Assembly: GCA_051658525.1 (NCBI GenBank)
Contig: JBOFMT010000046.1
Location: 1 to 30,657 of the forward strand
From: JBOFMT01 sp051658525
GTDB lineage: Bacteria; Bacillota_I; Bacilli_A; Erysipelotrichales; Erysipelotrichaceae
Length of the DNA stretch: 30,657 nucleotides
Direction of reading: 5' to 3'
The notes under the pieces are model-generated. The model was given only the letters and a program-made list of their open reading frames with translations, made no database searches and was not told the origin of the DNA. Numbering within the stretch: the stretch's first letter is position 1; each line of letters opens with the position of its first letter. The position numbers were made by a program, and so were the translations under genes. Shown here piece after piece: positions 15,419 through 23,970 of this stretch.

Positions 15419-17605
15419 ATGAAAAAGGGAAAAAGAGCAAACCGAGAACACGGTTTGATTGCAGCAATTGCAGGTCTGGTTAGTTTATTTATCGTAATTC
15501 TTATGGCATTTCGCTTGGGATGGGTCGGTGAAGTATTAGACTCGTTTTTTCTCATGCTCTTTGGAAGCTTACGTATTCCGTTTGTAATCTATGCATGCTT
15601 TTGGGTAGTGTTATTTCTTTTGGGACGTAAACTCTCACGTAAGTTTATTGAAATAAATATTTGTATTGGGCTTGTGTTCTTAGCAGCCTTTTTATGGGCG
15701 AGCTTGCAAGTCAATGCTAATGTGAGTGGTTTTTCTGCGATTGGTGATTTCTTTACCAACTACAGTACGTATCAAGGTGCAATTCATGGTGGGTTTGTAG
15801 GTATTTGGCTCTTTGCCATCGTATCGCAATTTTTTGATCGCATGGGAACCTATGTCATTCTTATCTTCTTGCTAATTGGTGGTTTCTTAGTCGTTTATCA
15901 TACAAAACTACCAGGTTTATTCCACGCACTAAAAAATCTGATTTTGGAAAAATTTTATGGATTGATGCGACGCAAAGAAGAGAAAAAAGCAGCCAAAGCT
16001 CAACGTGCAATGGAAGTTGAGGAAGAAGAGGAAGATGAGATCATTGAAATCGCCCCTTCCTCGTTCCAAATCCCGGAAGTTCATCATAGTGAAGAAGTAC
16101 AAGAAGTAGTGGTTGTTGAAGAAACACACGTTGAAGCAGAGGTACAAGTTGAAGCACAAGCTGAAGAGCGTGTTGCTCCTTATCGTTTGCCGAATGTTTC
16201 TTTATTGAAAACACAAAGTGGGCAAGGGGTCAATCGAACCAATGCTAAATATGCCAATGATAATGCGCAAAAGCTAGTGGAAATATTAGAAACCTTCAAT
16301 ATCAAAGCAACAATCTCGGAAATTCATGTGGGACCTAGCGTTACCAAATTTGAAATCAAACCGGAACTTGGTGTAAAAGTAAGTCGCATTGCTAGTTTAC
16401 AAAATGATATCAAAATGGCTTTAGCTGCTAAGGAACTACGCATTGAAGCACCAATTCCTGGAAAGTCCGCTGTGGGAATCGAAATTCCAAATCCGGATAA
16501 AACTATGGTGTTTATGAAAGATTTACTAAAAAGTACGCCTGCCAAATATGAAAACTCAACGCTATTGTTTGCTCTAGGGAAAAACTTAATGGGTGAAAAT
16601 ATTTATGGTGAACTTAATAAAATGCCGCATTTGCTCATTGCAGGTGCGACCGGTTCTGGAAAGAGTGTGTGTGTGAATTCGATTATTACTTCGATTTTAA
16701 TGCGAGCAACACCAGAAGAAGTTCAGTTGTTATTGATTGATCCAAAAAAAGTAGAATTTACACCATTCAAAGAAATTCCGCACTTGATTGGACCGGTGAT
16801 TACCGATCCAAAAGATGCATCAAATGCGCTTAAAGTTATTGTCACAATGATGGATGAGCGTTATGATGTGTTTGCAAAGTTGGGTGTTCGAAACCTAGAT
16901 GGTTATAAAGCATTGCTATCACAACCTGATAATGAGTTAAAACCAATGCCACACATTGTGGTTATTGTTGATGAATTAGCGGATTTGATGTTAGTAGCAA
17001 GTAAAGAAGTTGAAGCAAGCATTCAGAGAATTACCCAATTAGCACGTGCTGCAGGGATTCATTTGATTGTCGCAACCCAAAGGCCAAGCGTCGATGTTAT
17101 TACTGGGGTGATCAAAGCAAATATTCCAAGTCGCATTGCCTTTGCGGTAAGTAGTGCCATTGATTCTAGAACGATTCTAGATCAAATTGGCGCTGAAAAA
17201 CTACTTGGTTTTGGTGATATGTTGTATCAGCCAATTGGTGAAAATGTCGTACAACGTGTACAAGGGGTCTATGTTAGTGATGCGGAAGTACAAAGTATTT
17301 GTGACTACGTTAAAAAACAAGGCAAACCGAAGTACAATGATGCGTTTGCCATGTTGGAACTTGTAGCTCAACAAGGTAATGTTGTTGCAAGTGGTGGTGC
17401 AGACGTATTGTATGAAGAGGTAAAACTCTTTGTCATTGATGCGAACAAGGCAAGTACTTCACTAATTCAACGAAAATTTAGTATTGGATATGCGCGTGCA
17501 GCGCGGATGATGGATTTATTAGAACAAAACGGAGTGATTGGACCAAGTCGTGGTTCCAAACCTCGTGAGATTTTTATGAAGAGAGGGAATGAAGTAGATG
17601 AGTAG
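15419..17605 (+). CDS. ftsK: FtsK/SpoIIIE-family DNA translocase
   Basis: A 728-residue membrane-anchored motor that pumps chromosomal DNA through the closing septum. Several hydrophobic segments lie within residues about 13-165. A lysine-rich then glutamate-rich linker follows (about 185-255). The alpha/beta RecA-type motor has Walker A GATGSGKS at 409-416 and Walker B VVIVDELADLML. The C-terminal winged-helix gamma domain (about 660-728) contains SLIQRKFSIGYARAARMMD, used in related proteins to read polarity sequences. The gene starts 14 bases after the rnjB-like stop, and its last eight bases overlap the yjjI-like start. No sporulation gene is visible here, so I call it FtsK rather than SpoIIIE. 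Confidence 0.95.
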   Translation: MKKGKRANREHGLIAAIAGLVSLFIVILMAFRLGWVGEVLDSFFLMLFGSLRIPFVIYACFWVVLFLLGRKLSRKFIEINICIGLVFLAAFLWASLQVNANVSGFSAIGDFFTNYSTYQGAIHGGFVGIWLFAIVSQFFDRMGTYVILIFLLIGGFLVVYHTKLPGLFHALKNLILEKFYGLMRRKEEKKAAKAQRAMEVEEEEEDEIIEIAPSSFQIPEVHHSEEVQEVVVVEETHVEAEVQVEAQAEERVAPYRLPNVSLLKTQSGQGVNRTNAKYANDNAQKLVEILETFNIKATISEIHVGPSVTKFEIKPELGVKVSRIASLQNDIKMALAAKELRIEAPIPGKSAVGIEIPNPDKTMVFMKDLLKSTPAKYENSTLLFALGKNLMGENIYGELNKMPHLLIAGATGSGKSVCVNSIITSILMRATPEEVQLLLIDPKKVEFTPFKEIPHLIGPVITDPKDASNALKVIVTMMDERYDVFAKLGVRNLDGYKALLSQPDNELKPMPHIVVIVDELADLMLVASKEVEASIQRITQLARAAGIHLIVATQRPSVDVITGVIKANIPSRIAFAVSSAIDSRTILDQIGAEKLLGFGDMLYQPIGENVVQRVQGVYVSDAEVQSICDYVKKQGKPKYNDAFAMLELVAQQGNVVASGGADVLYEEVKLFVIDANKASTSLIQRKFSIGYARAARMMDLLEQNGVIGPSRGSKPREIFMKRGNEVDE

Positions 17606-19112
17606 AGCATATGATATTGTTACAAACACAGGATTAACCTATCAACAAATGATGGTGCAATTAGCACAGTTGGGTGAAAGTAGCGATGATCACATCGCTT
17701 TTAATCCCGCTTATATCCAAGCAAAGGCAGATGGTTATTTGTGTGATTTAAATGAAGGTGTGTTACCATTTCGCCCACGTTATATTTGCGTTGATTTTGA
17801 ACGTTTTTTCCAACAGGGAAGTGAATTCTTAGGTTTAGGTGCTCCAACTAGTTTGTTGGAAGCAACAACAAATCTTCAAATTTTATACAAACATATTCCA
17901 AGTATTACTTCTTTTCCCGTTTATTTGGGAAATTTGGATGTCTTGTTAGAACCATATGTTTTAAAAACCGATCTAGATTTTGCGAAGGAAATTTTACGTA
18001 ATTTCCTCTTACAAATCGATCGTACCTTAACGGATAGTTTTGTACATGCAAATATTGGACCGTATGAAACTGTAACGGGTAAATTACTACTAGAACTTAC
18101 AGAAGAGATGCAACTAGCCATTCCAAACTTAACATTAAAATACGATGCGGAAAAAACAAGTTTAGACTTTGCAATGCAATGTGCAGGAACGATGTTGCGT
18201 ACAGCAAAACCAAGTTTCGCAAACGATAAGATGTTTACAAGTGAGTGGGGAGAAAACTATGCGATTGCTAGCTGTTATAATGGCTTGCTTATTGGTGGAG
18301 GAGGATACACGCTTCCTCGTATGAAACTATATGAAATCGCAACCCGTGCTCATAACATCGAAGAATTTTTAGTTGATGTGTTACCATATTATGTAAACTT
18401 GCAACTTGAATTCATGGACCAACGTGTTCGTTTTCTTGTTGAAGAGAGTGCATTCTTTAAGTCGAATTTCTTAGTTACAGAAGGGCTGTTATCGCAAGAG
18501 CGTTTTACGGGAATGTTTGGTTTGGTTGGCTTGGCTGAATGTTGTAATTATTTACTTAATATTAGTGATAAAGCTAAAGGGTATGGCCACTTTGATGGGG
18601 CACACCAATTAGGTGAGATTATCATGAATAAAATCCAAACATTGGTATATGCGCATAAAGCGCCGTATTGTGAAGCAAGTGAAGGGCATTATTTGTTACA
18701 TGCTCAAGTTGGTATCGACACAGATGGAAATAACGATGCACCAGGTGTTCGTGTTCCAATTGGATATGAACCAGCGATGTTTGAACAAATCATGGTAGCT
18801 ACACGTTTCCATAAATACTTCCCAACAGGATGTGGTGATATCTTTACGTTTGATGACACTTGGAAAAACAGTGAGCGAGCTTTGGTACAAATCATTCAAG
18901 GCGCTCATGCAAGTGGAATGCGTTATTTCTCTGGTTATTTAGGTGATTGCGATGTAGTGCGCGTTACTGGATATTTGGTAAAGCGTAGTGAACTAGCAAA
19001 GTTAGACCGTGGAGAACAATCACTCAACCAAGTAAGTATCTTTGGGAAAGGTGCACGTGACAACGCTTCTGCCTTATCACGTATGGTACAACATGCAAGC
19101 AACGATCAATAA
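17598..19112 (+). CDS. yjjI: YjjI-family glycyl radical enzyme, substrate unknown
   Basis: A 504-residue protein I recognise as the YjjI/DUF3029 family of glycyl radical enzymes. The C-terminal radical loop reads VVRVTGYLV, with G458 the residue expected to carry the radical. Glycine-rich GGGGYTLPRM follows a cysteine (C226) that is a candidate for the thiyl position, though I cannot prove this. Length is close to that of Escherichia coli YjjI. These enzymes are destroyed by oxygen once activated, so this points to anaerobic function. The start overlaps the end of ftsK by eight bases and the gene overlaps its activase by 20 bases, so the expression of all three looks coupled. The reaction of the family is not known to me. 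Confidence 0.85.
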   Translation: MSRAYDIVTNTGLTYQQMMVQLAQLGESSDDHIAFNPAYIQAKADGYLCDLNEGVLPFRPRYICVDFERFFQQGSEFLGLGAPTSLLEATTNLQILYKHIPSITSFPVYLGNLDVLLEPYVLKTDLDFAKEILRNFLLQIDRTLTDSFVHANIGPYETVTGKLLLELTEEMQLAIPNLTLKYDAEKTSLDFAMQCAGTMLRTAKPSFANDKMFTSEWGENYAIASCYNGLLIGGGGYTLPRMKLYEIATRAHNIEEFLVDVLPYYVNLQLEFMDQRVRFLVEESAFFKSNFLVTEGLLSQERFTGMFGLVGLAECCNYLLNISDKAKGYGHFDGAHQLGEIIMNKIQTLVYAHKAPYCEASEGHYLLHAQVGIDTDGNNDAPGVRVPIGYEPAMFEQIMVATRFHKYFPTGCGDIFTFDDTWKNSERALVQIIQGAHASGMRYFSGYLGDCDVVRVTGYLVKRSELAKLDRGEQSLNQVSIFGKGARDNASALSRMVQHASNDQ

Positions 19113-19929
19113 TATTATTCCGTTTTCAAATGTAGATGGCGAGGGGAACCGTACCGCCATCTTTTTTCAAAGCTGTCCCTTTGATTGCTGGTACTGTCAC
19201 AATCCTGAAACGATTCAAGCCTGTAAGCATTGCGGGGGGTGCGTACCAATATGTGAGGCTAAAGCGCTATCAATTGTGAAGGATGAGGTGGTCTGGAATA
19301 AGTCTTTATGTGTAGGTTGTGGGAGCTGTGAAACGCACTGTCCACATAGTAGTACACCAAAAACGAAGGTTGTGACGCCAGAACAACTCATCGCCATAAT
19401 AGAACCATATTTTCCCTTTATTTGTGGAGTCACGGTGAGTGGGGGAGAGTGTATGGAACATGCGGAGTTCTTATTAAAATTTGCCAAACTACTCGTACCA
19501 TACAATAAAACGTTACTCCTTGATTCCAACGGATATTACGATTTTTCAAAACATTCTGAGCTTTTAAAATACAGTTCGGGAGTGATGTTGGATGTGAAAG
19601 CCTATGACGATGATTTTCACCGCCTTCTAACGAGTAAAAGTAATGAGACGACTCTTAATAACCTTAAATATTTAAAGGCTGTAAACAAGCTTGTAGAGGT
19701 CCGTACTGTTGTATTACCACATGCATTAGATCAAAGTTGGAATACGATCGAGGCCACTCTGTCATTACTTGGTCCTGAAATACCGTATAAATTGTTAGCG
19801 TACCGCCCTTATGGAGTACGGGAACAGTATCTTGAAAAATTAGGGAATCAAGCTTTAGATTTACAGGAATTAGAGAAAATGCGAAAAAAATGTGAAGATT
19901 TAGGCTTTCAAAACATTGTATTAGTGTAA
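19093..19929 (+). CDS. yjjW: YjjW-type glycyl radical enzyme activase (radical SAM)
   Basis: A 278-residue radical-SAM enzyme that should install the glycyl radical on the upstream protein. The cluster motif is C28-x3-C32-x2-C35 (SCPFDCWYCHNP). It is followed by an inserted ferredoxin-like segment with two CxxCxxCxxxC sets (C44, C47, C50, C54 and C73, C76, C79, C83), typical of activases for non-PFL enzymes. VTVSGGECMEH is the SAM-binding GGE motif. ATG 19093 is chosen because the protein then begins with INNIIPFSNVDGEGNRT, the normal start of the fold; a longer frame from 19042 would add unrelated residues. No clear ribosome binding site is seen, in keeping with translational coupling to yjjI. 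Confidence 0.88.
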   Translation: MQATINNIIPFSNVDGEGNRTAIFFQSCPFDCWYCHNPETIQACKHCGGCVPICEAKALSIVKDEVVWNKSLCVGCGSCETHCPHSSTPKTKVVTPEQLIAIIEPYFPFICGVTVSGGECMEHAEFLLKFAKLLVPYNKTLLLDSNGYYDFSKHSELLKYSSGVMLDVKAYDDDFHRLLTSKSNETTLNNLKYLKAVNKLVEVRTVVLPHALDQSWNTIEATLSLLGPEIPYKLLAYRPYGVREQYLEKLGNQALDLQELEKMRKKCEDLGFQNIVLV

Positions 19930-19965
19930 AAACGGAAAAAAATGACAAGTTTTGTAACGAAGCAA

Positions 19966-19994
19966 TTGACAAAGTGTGAAGTTCAGTTTAAAAT
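19966..19994 (+). promoter_or_regulatory. Strong promoter of the BMP lipoprotein gene
   Basis: Consensus TTGACA, a 17-base spacer, TAAAAT. It is the best-matching promoter in the window. A short hairpin (GTAAAT at 20001-20006 and ATTTAC at 20012-20017) lies in the leader. Confidence 0.75.
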
Positions 19995-20038
19995 TTGATG
20001 GTAAATGTAATATTTACGATAAATGGAGGAAAATGTTA

Positions 20039-21088
20039 ATGAAAAAACTATTAAAGGTTGCAATGGTCGGTGTACTTGCAACTTCACTAGTAGCTGGTTG
20101 TTCAAGCAACGGTGGAACAAGTGAAGATTGTAAAGTAACTGTTGGTTTGGTAACTGACCTTGGGGGAATCGACGACAAATCATTCAATGAAGGTACTTGG
20201 AACGGTGTATTAAATTACATGAGTGACAACGGAATGGACGCTAAAACTTGTGCTGCTTACGCACAATCAAATGTTGAAGCTGACTATATTCCTAACTTGA
20301 GTCAATTTGCTGATGATCAAAAAGACATCGTAATGGCTCCTGGATTCTTGTTTGAAACTGCTTTAGGAGAAGTTGCTGCTTCTTACCCTGATCAAAAATT
20401 CTTGATCATTGACTCAGTAATCGATGCACCAAACGTAGCATCTGCTACATTCGCTGAACACGAAGGATCATTCCTTGTTGGTGTTGCTGCTGGATTGGTT
20501 GCAAAAGAAGCTGGTCAAACAAAATTAGGATTCATCGGTGGTATGGATTTCGCATTGATTAACCGTTTTGAAGCTGGTTTCATCGCTGGTGTACTTGAAG
20601 TATTGCCAGAAGCTGAAATCGCAGTAGAATATGCAAATGACTTCGGGAAACCAGAAGTTGGTAAAACATTAGCTAAAAAATTATATGACAATGGTGCTTA
20701 CATCATTTTCCATGCTGCTGGTGGTACTGGAAATGGTATGATCGAAGAAGCTAAAGCTCGTCGTGAAGCTGGTGAAGATGTTTGGGCAATCGGAGTTGAC
20801 TCTGACCAATACGAAGCTGGTATGATGGCTGATGGAACTTCTGCAGTTCTTACTTCAATGATGAAACGCGTTGACACTGCTGCTTACAAAACAGCAGAAG
20901 CAGTAGCAAACGGAACATTCGAAGGTGGCGTTACTACAGTTTATGACTTCTCTAATGATGGAGTAGGGGCTGAACTTACAAAAGGACGTAACTTGAGCGA
21001 TGATGTAATTGCTACAGTAGAAGAATACCTTGCAAAAGGAAAAGCTGGAGAATTGGATATTCCTGAAATTCCAGAACGTTTAAAGTAA
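20039..21088 (+). CDS. BMP-family substrate-binding lipoprotein (nucleoside type)
   Basis: A 349-residue lipoprotein of the BMP/Med family, the binding subunits of nucleoside ABC importers. The signal peptide ends in the lipobox LVAG-C21 and the mature protein is anchored to the outer face of the membrane. Features of the family are GLVTDLGGIDDKSFNEGTWNG (about 37-57), TFAEHEGSFLVGVAAGL and IIFHAAGGTGNGMIEEA, then WAIGVDSDQ. ATG 20039 is chosen over ATG 20033 because GGAGGA at 20025-20030 sits eight bases away. Codon choice is narrow (mostly GCT, GGT, AAC, TTC), suggesting strong expression. It has its own promoter and terminator, apart from the ATPase and permease genes. Nucleoside specificity is inferred from the family. 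Confidence 0.92.
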   Translation: MKKLLKVAMVGVLATSLVAGCSSNGGTSEDCKVTVGLVTDLGGIDDKSFNEGTWNGVLNYMSDNGMDAKTCAAYAQSNVEADYIPNLSQFADDQKDIVMAPGFLFETALGEVAASYPDQKFLIIDSVIDAPNVASATFAEHEGSFLVGVAAGLVAKEAGQTKLGFIGGMDFALINRFEAGFIAGVLEVLPEAEIAVEYANDFGKPEVGKTLAKKLYDNGAYIIFHAAGGTGNGMIEEAKARREAGEDVWAIGVDSDQYEAGMMADGTSAVLTSMMKRVDTAAYKTAEAVANGTFEGGVTTVYDFSNDGVGAELTKGRNLSDDVIATVEEYLAKGKAGELDIPEIPERLK

Positions 21089-21104
21089 ATATTACAATAA
21101 GAGC

Positions 21105-21130
21105 CTGTGTGAAAACACAGTCTTTTTTTT
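21105..21130 (+). terminator. Terminator of the BMP lipoprotein gene
   Basis: CTGTGT-GAAA-ACACAG followed by T residues. The 190 bases between it and the ATPase start hold an AT-rich region with a short direct repeat of ATTTTAAC (21228 and 21239) and a promoter; no gene is seen. Confidence 0.85.
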
Positions 21131-21269
21131 CGCCTTGTTGCAAACCCTTTCAAATGTGAATTGTTTGATTTGCTTATTATGTGAAATGTTATCGCTTTTT
21201 TTGGGATGTAACATCGCTAATAACGCCATTTTAACGCAATTTTAACAGTATTTTTCTTGTTCTAGCTAT

Positions 21270-21297
21270 TTTACAAAACACCACAATATGGTATAAT
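21270..21297 (+). promoter_or_regulatory. Promoter of the ATPase-permease operon
   Basis: TTTACA, a 16-base spacer, and an extended -10 TGgTATAAT, 26 bases before the start codon. Confidence 0.6.
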
Positions 21298-21322
21298 TTT
21301 CCTATTGAAGGAGTGAGTGAAC

Positions 21323-22846
21323 GTGGAATATGCAATTGAACTATTAAACATAACAAAAGAGTTTCCTGGGATCCGTGCGAATGACGATGTTACACTACGT
21401 GTAAAAGATCGTTCCATTCATGCCCTATTGGGTGAAAATGGTGCAGGGAAGTCAACATTAATGTCCATATTATTTGGATTGTATCAACCTACCAGCGGTA
21501 CAATCAAAGTGCGTGGTGAAGAAGTGAAGATTTCCGATCCAAATGTAGCAAACCAATTGAAAATTGGGATGGTACATCAACATTTTAAGTTGGTACACAA
21601 CTTTACAGTAACTGAGAATATCGTTTTAGGTATTGAACCAAGAGGAAAATTCGGTACCATCGATTTGTCGATTGCTGAAAAGAAGGTAAAAGCTTTATCT
21701 GAGCTTTATGGCTTTGATATCGATCCAAAAGCCAAAATCGAGAATATTTCGGTTGGGATGCAACAACGTGTTGAGATTTTAAAAATGTTGTATCGCGATG
21801 CGGAAATCTTAATCTTTGACGAACCAACTGCTGTTCTAACGCCGCAAGAAATTGAAGAGCTCATTAAAATCATGCATCGTTTGGTCGATGAAGGTAAAAC
21901 AGTCCTATTGATTACTCACAAACTAAAAGAAATTAAGGCAGTAGCAGATTACTGTACTGTACTAAAGCGTGGTAAGTTAGTTGGAACTGTGGATGTAAGT
22001 CAAGCTAGTATTGATGACATGGCAGAGATGATGGTTGGTCGTGAAGTAAACTTCTCGATTGATAAAAAAGAAGCACAACCAAAAGATGTAGTATTAAAAA
22101 TTGAGAACCTAACGGTTACCAATGAGAAAAAAGTTAAAAAAGTGAACAACGTGAGTTTGGAAGTTCGTGCTGGAGAAATTCTAGGTCTTGCTGGAATTGA
22201 TGGTAATGGACAAACTGAACTTGTGTATGCACTCAGTGGTTTGACATCTCATTATGAAGGTAATATTTACTTGAATGGTGAAAATATCAACCGACTTGAT
22301 ATCAAGCAACGCGTGGAAAAAGGATTGGGACACGTTCCTGAAGATCGTCATAAACACGGATTGGTACTTGATTTTAAACTAAAAGAAAACTTTATTATTC
22401 ATGAATACGATTCTTCAAAATTCTCGAAGTTTGGTATTTTGGATTTCAAAGCAATGGATAGCTATGCGGATCGTTTGATTGAGGAATTCGATGTTCGTTC
22501 TTCTCAAGACCGTGAAACAGTATCTCGTACCATGTCAGGTGGTAATCAACAAAAAGCGATTATCGCACGTGAAATTGACCGTTCTCCAGACTTGCTTGTA
22601 GTAGTACAACCAACACGTGGTTTGGATGTAGGTGCTATCGAATATATTCACTCACGTATCGTAGAAGAGCGTGATGCTGGAAAAGCGGTATTGCTAGTAA
22701 GTTTAGAGTTGGATGAAATCTTAGATTTAAGTGATCGTATTTGTGTACTTTGCAATGGTGAAGTAACCGGTACAGTTTTAGCTAAAGATACAGACGAAAA
22801 TGAGTTAGGACTTATGATGTCTGGAAATAAAAGAAGTGAGGGTTAA
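21323..22846 (+). CDS. Nucleoside-type ABC transporter, fused double ATPase
   Basis: A 507-residue cytoplasmic ATPase with two nucleotide-binding domains, as in the RbsA/NupO class. The first has Walker A GENGAGKS (38-45), signature SVGMQQR and Walker B ILIFDEPTAVL. The second has a degraded Walker A (GIDGNGQTE, no lysine), a good signature SGGNQQKA, and VVVQPTRGLDVG in place of a glutamate-ended Walker B. This asymmetry is normal for the class. The GTG at 21323 is chosen because AAGGAG ends nine bases before it; the GTG at 21317 is too close. Two bases separate its stop from the first permease. It is placed after the BMP lipoprotein and before two BMP-class permeases, so it should energise that importer. 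Confidence 0.93.
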   Translation: MEYAIELLNITKEFPGIRANDDVTLRVKDRSIHALLGENGAGKSTLMSILFGLYQPTSGTIKVRGEEVKISDPNVANQLKIGMVHQHFKLVHNFTVTENIVLGIEPRGKFGTIDLSIAEKKVKALSELYGFDIDPKAKIENISVGMQQRVEILKMLYRDAEILIFDEPTAVLTPQEIEELIKIMHRLVDEGKTVLLITHKLKEIKAVADYCTVLKRGKLVGTVDVSQASIDDMAEMMVGREVNFSIDKKEAQPKDVVLKIENLTVTNEKKVKKVNNVSLEVRAGEILGLAGIDGNGQTELVYALSGLTSHYEGNIYLNGENINRLDIKQRVEKGLGHVPEDRHKHGLVLDFKLKENFIIHEYDSSKFSKFGILDFKAMDSYADRLIEEFDVRSSQDRETVSRTMSGGNQQKAIIAREIDRSPDLLVVVQPTRGLDVGAIEYIHSRIVEERDAGKAVLLVSLELDEILDLSDRICVLCNGEVTGTVLAKDTDENELGLMMSGNKRSEG

Positions 22847-22848
22847 GC

Positions 22849-23970
22849 ATGAACAAAACAAAAAATAGAACGCTCCAACTTTCGCTTTTAGCAATTTTAC
22901 TCGGTATTGTTGTAGGGGCTGTGATTTTGATCCTTACAGGGAAAAATCCGGTAGATTTGTTTATTGCGTTGATTCGTTCTACAACAGGTATTTATTTGAA
23001 AAATGGATTCCAGTTCTCACCACGTTATATTGGAGAGTTCTTGGTATCAGCAGCTCCGATTATTTTAACGGGGTTATCTGTCGGGTTTGCTTACCGTACC
23101 GGGATGTTTAATATTGGTGCGGAAGGGCAAGTTATGATGGGAGCAACCGCAGCTGCCCTTGTTGGGTTGTTGTTGGATCTTCCTCCGTTTATTCACGTAG
23201 TTGTGGCATTGCTTGCTGCTGCTATTGGTGGAGGACTTTGGGGAGCGATTCCTGGATATTTAAAATCAAAGTTTCATATTCATGAAGTTGTAGTATGTAT
23301 TATGTTAAACTATACGGCATTGTATACGAGCAACTATATCATTGAAACGATTGATCCAGCTGCGGTTGGTGTTCGTCGTACAGCGGACTTTGCTTCAACA
23401 GCATTATTAAAAAGTCCATTCTTATCACAGTTAACTGGTGGTTCCCGTTTAAACTGGGGAATTGTTGTTGCAATTCTTGCTGTTATTATTTATTGGTTTA
23501 TCATTGAAAAAACAACCTTTGGATTCTCTTTGCGTGCTACAGGACACAACACGGAAGGAGCTCGTTATGCGGGGATGAAAGTCAACCGTAACATGGTTTC
23601 TAGTATGTTTATTTCTGGTGCCTTTGCTGGTTTAGCAGGAGCAATCATTTGCTTGGGGATGTTTGGTTACGCGCGTATTCTTCCTACCTTTGAAAACTAT
23701 GGATTCGATGGAATCGCCGTTGCACTTGTAGGTTCTTCTAGTGGTATTGGGATTTTATTATCCGGTTTATTGTTTGCGATGTTAAAAAATGCGCAACAAA
23801 CATTACAAACATTGGGATTAACGAAAGATATCGTAATGATCATTTCAAGTTCAATCGTATTGTTTGTAGCGATGAAACAAGGTTTATCTGGAATTTTAGA
23901 TTTCTTATCAAAAAATAAAATCATCGCAAAAAAACCATCCGAAGCCGATTCTTCTGGAGGTGAAGCTTAA
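22849..23970 (+). CDS. Nucleoside-type ABC transporter permease 1
   Basis: A 373-residue polytopic membrane protein with about eight to ten hydrophobic segments. It belongs to the BPD_transp_2 family (RbsC/NupP class). FNIGAEGQVMMGA (about 84-96) is the hallmark of BMP-type permeases, and GANTEGARYAGM-like sequence (ATGHNTEGARYAGMKV, about 230-245) is the cytoplasmic coupling segment that meets the ATPase. A GAGGG site precedes the ATG. Its stop overlaps the second permease start by one base. Confidence 0.93.
   Translation: MNKTKNRTLQLSLLAILLGIVVGAVILILTGKNPVDLFIALIRSTTGIYLKNGFQFSPRYIGEFLVSAAPIILTGLSVGFAYRTGMFNIGAEGQVMMGATAAALVGLLLDLPPFIHVVVALLAAAIGGGLWGAIPGYLKSKFHIHEVVVCIMLNYTALYTSNYIIETIDPAAVGVRRTADFASTALLKSPFLSQLTGGSRLNWGIVVAILAVIIYWFIIEKTTFGFSLRATGHNTEGARYAGMKVNRNMVSSMFISGAFAGLAGAIICLGMFGYARILPTFENYGFDGIAVALVGSSSGIGILLSGLLFAMLKNAQQTLQTLGLTKDIVMIISSSIVLFVAMKQGLSGILDFLSKNKIIAKKPSEADSSGGEA

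Noticed and set aside
20007..21095. GTAATATTTAC at 20007-20017 and its exact complement at 21085-21095 flank the BMP gene
   Set aside because: Eleven AT-rich bases can match by chance in 1 kb, the second copy contains the stop codon, and nothing suggests a mobile unit.
21131..21322. Possible purine riboswitch ahead of the nucleoside-type transporter
   Set aside because: No three-way junction core or conserved loop bases were recognised; most of the region lies upstream of the likely promoter at 21270-21297.
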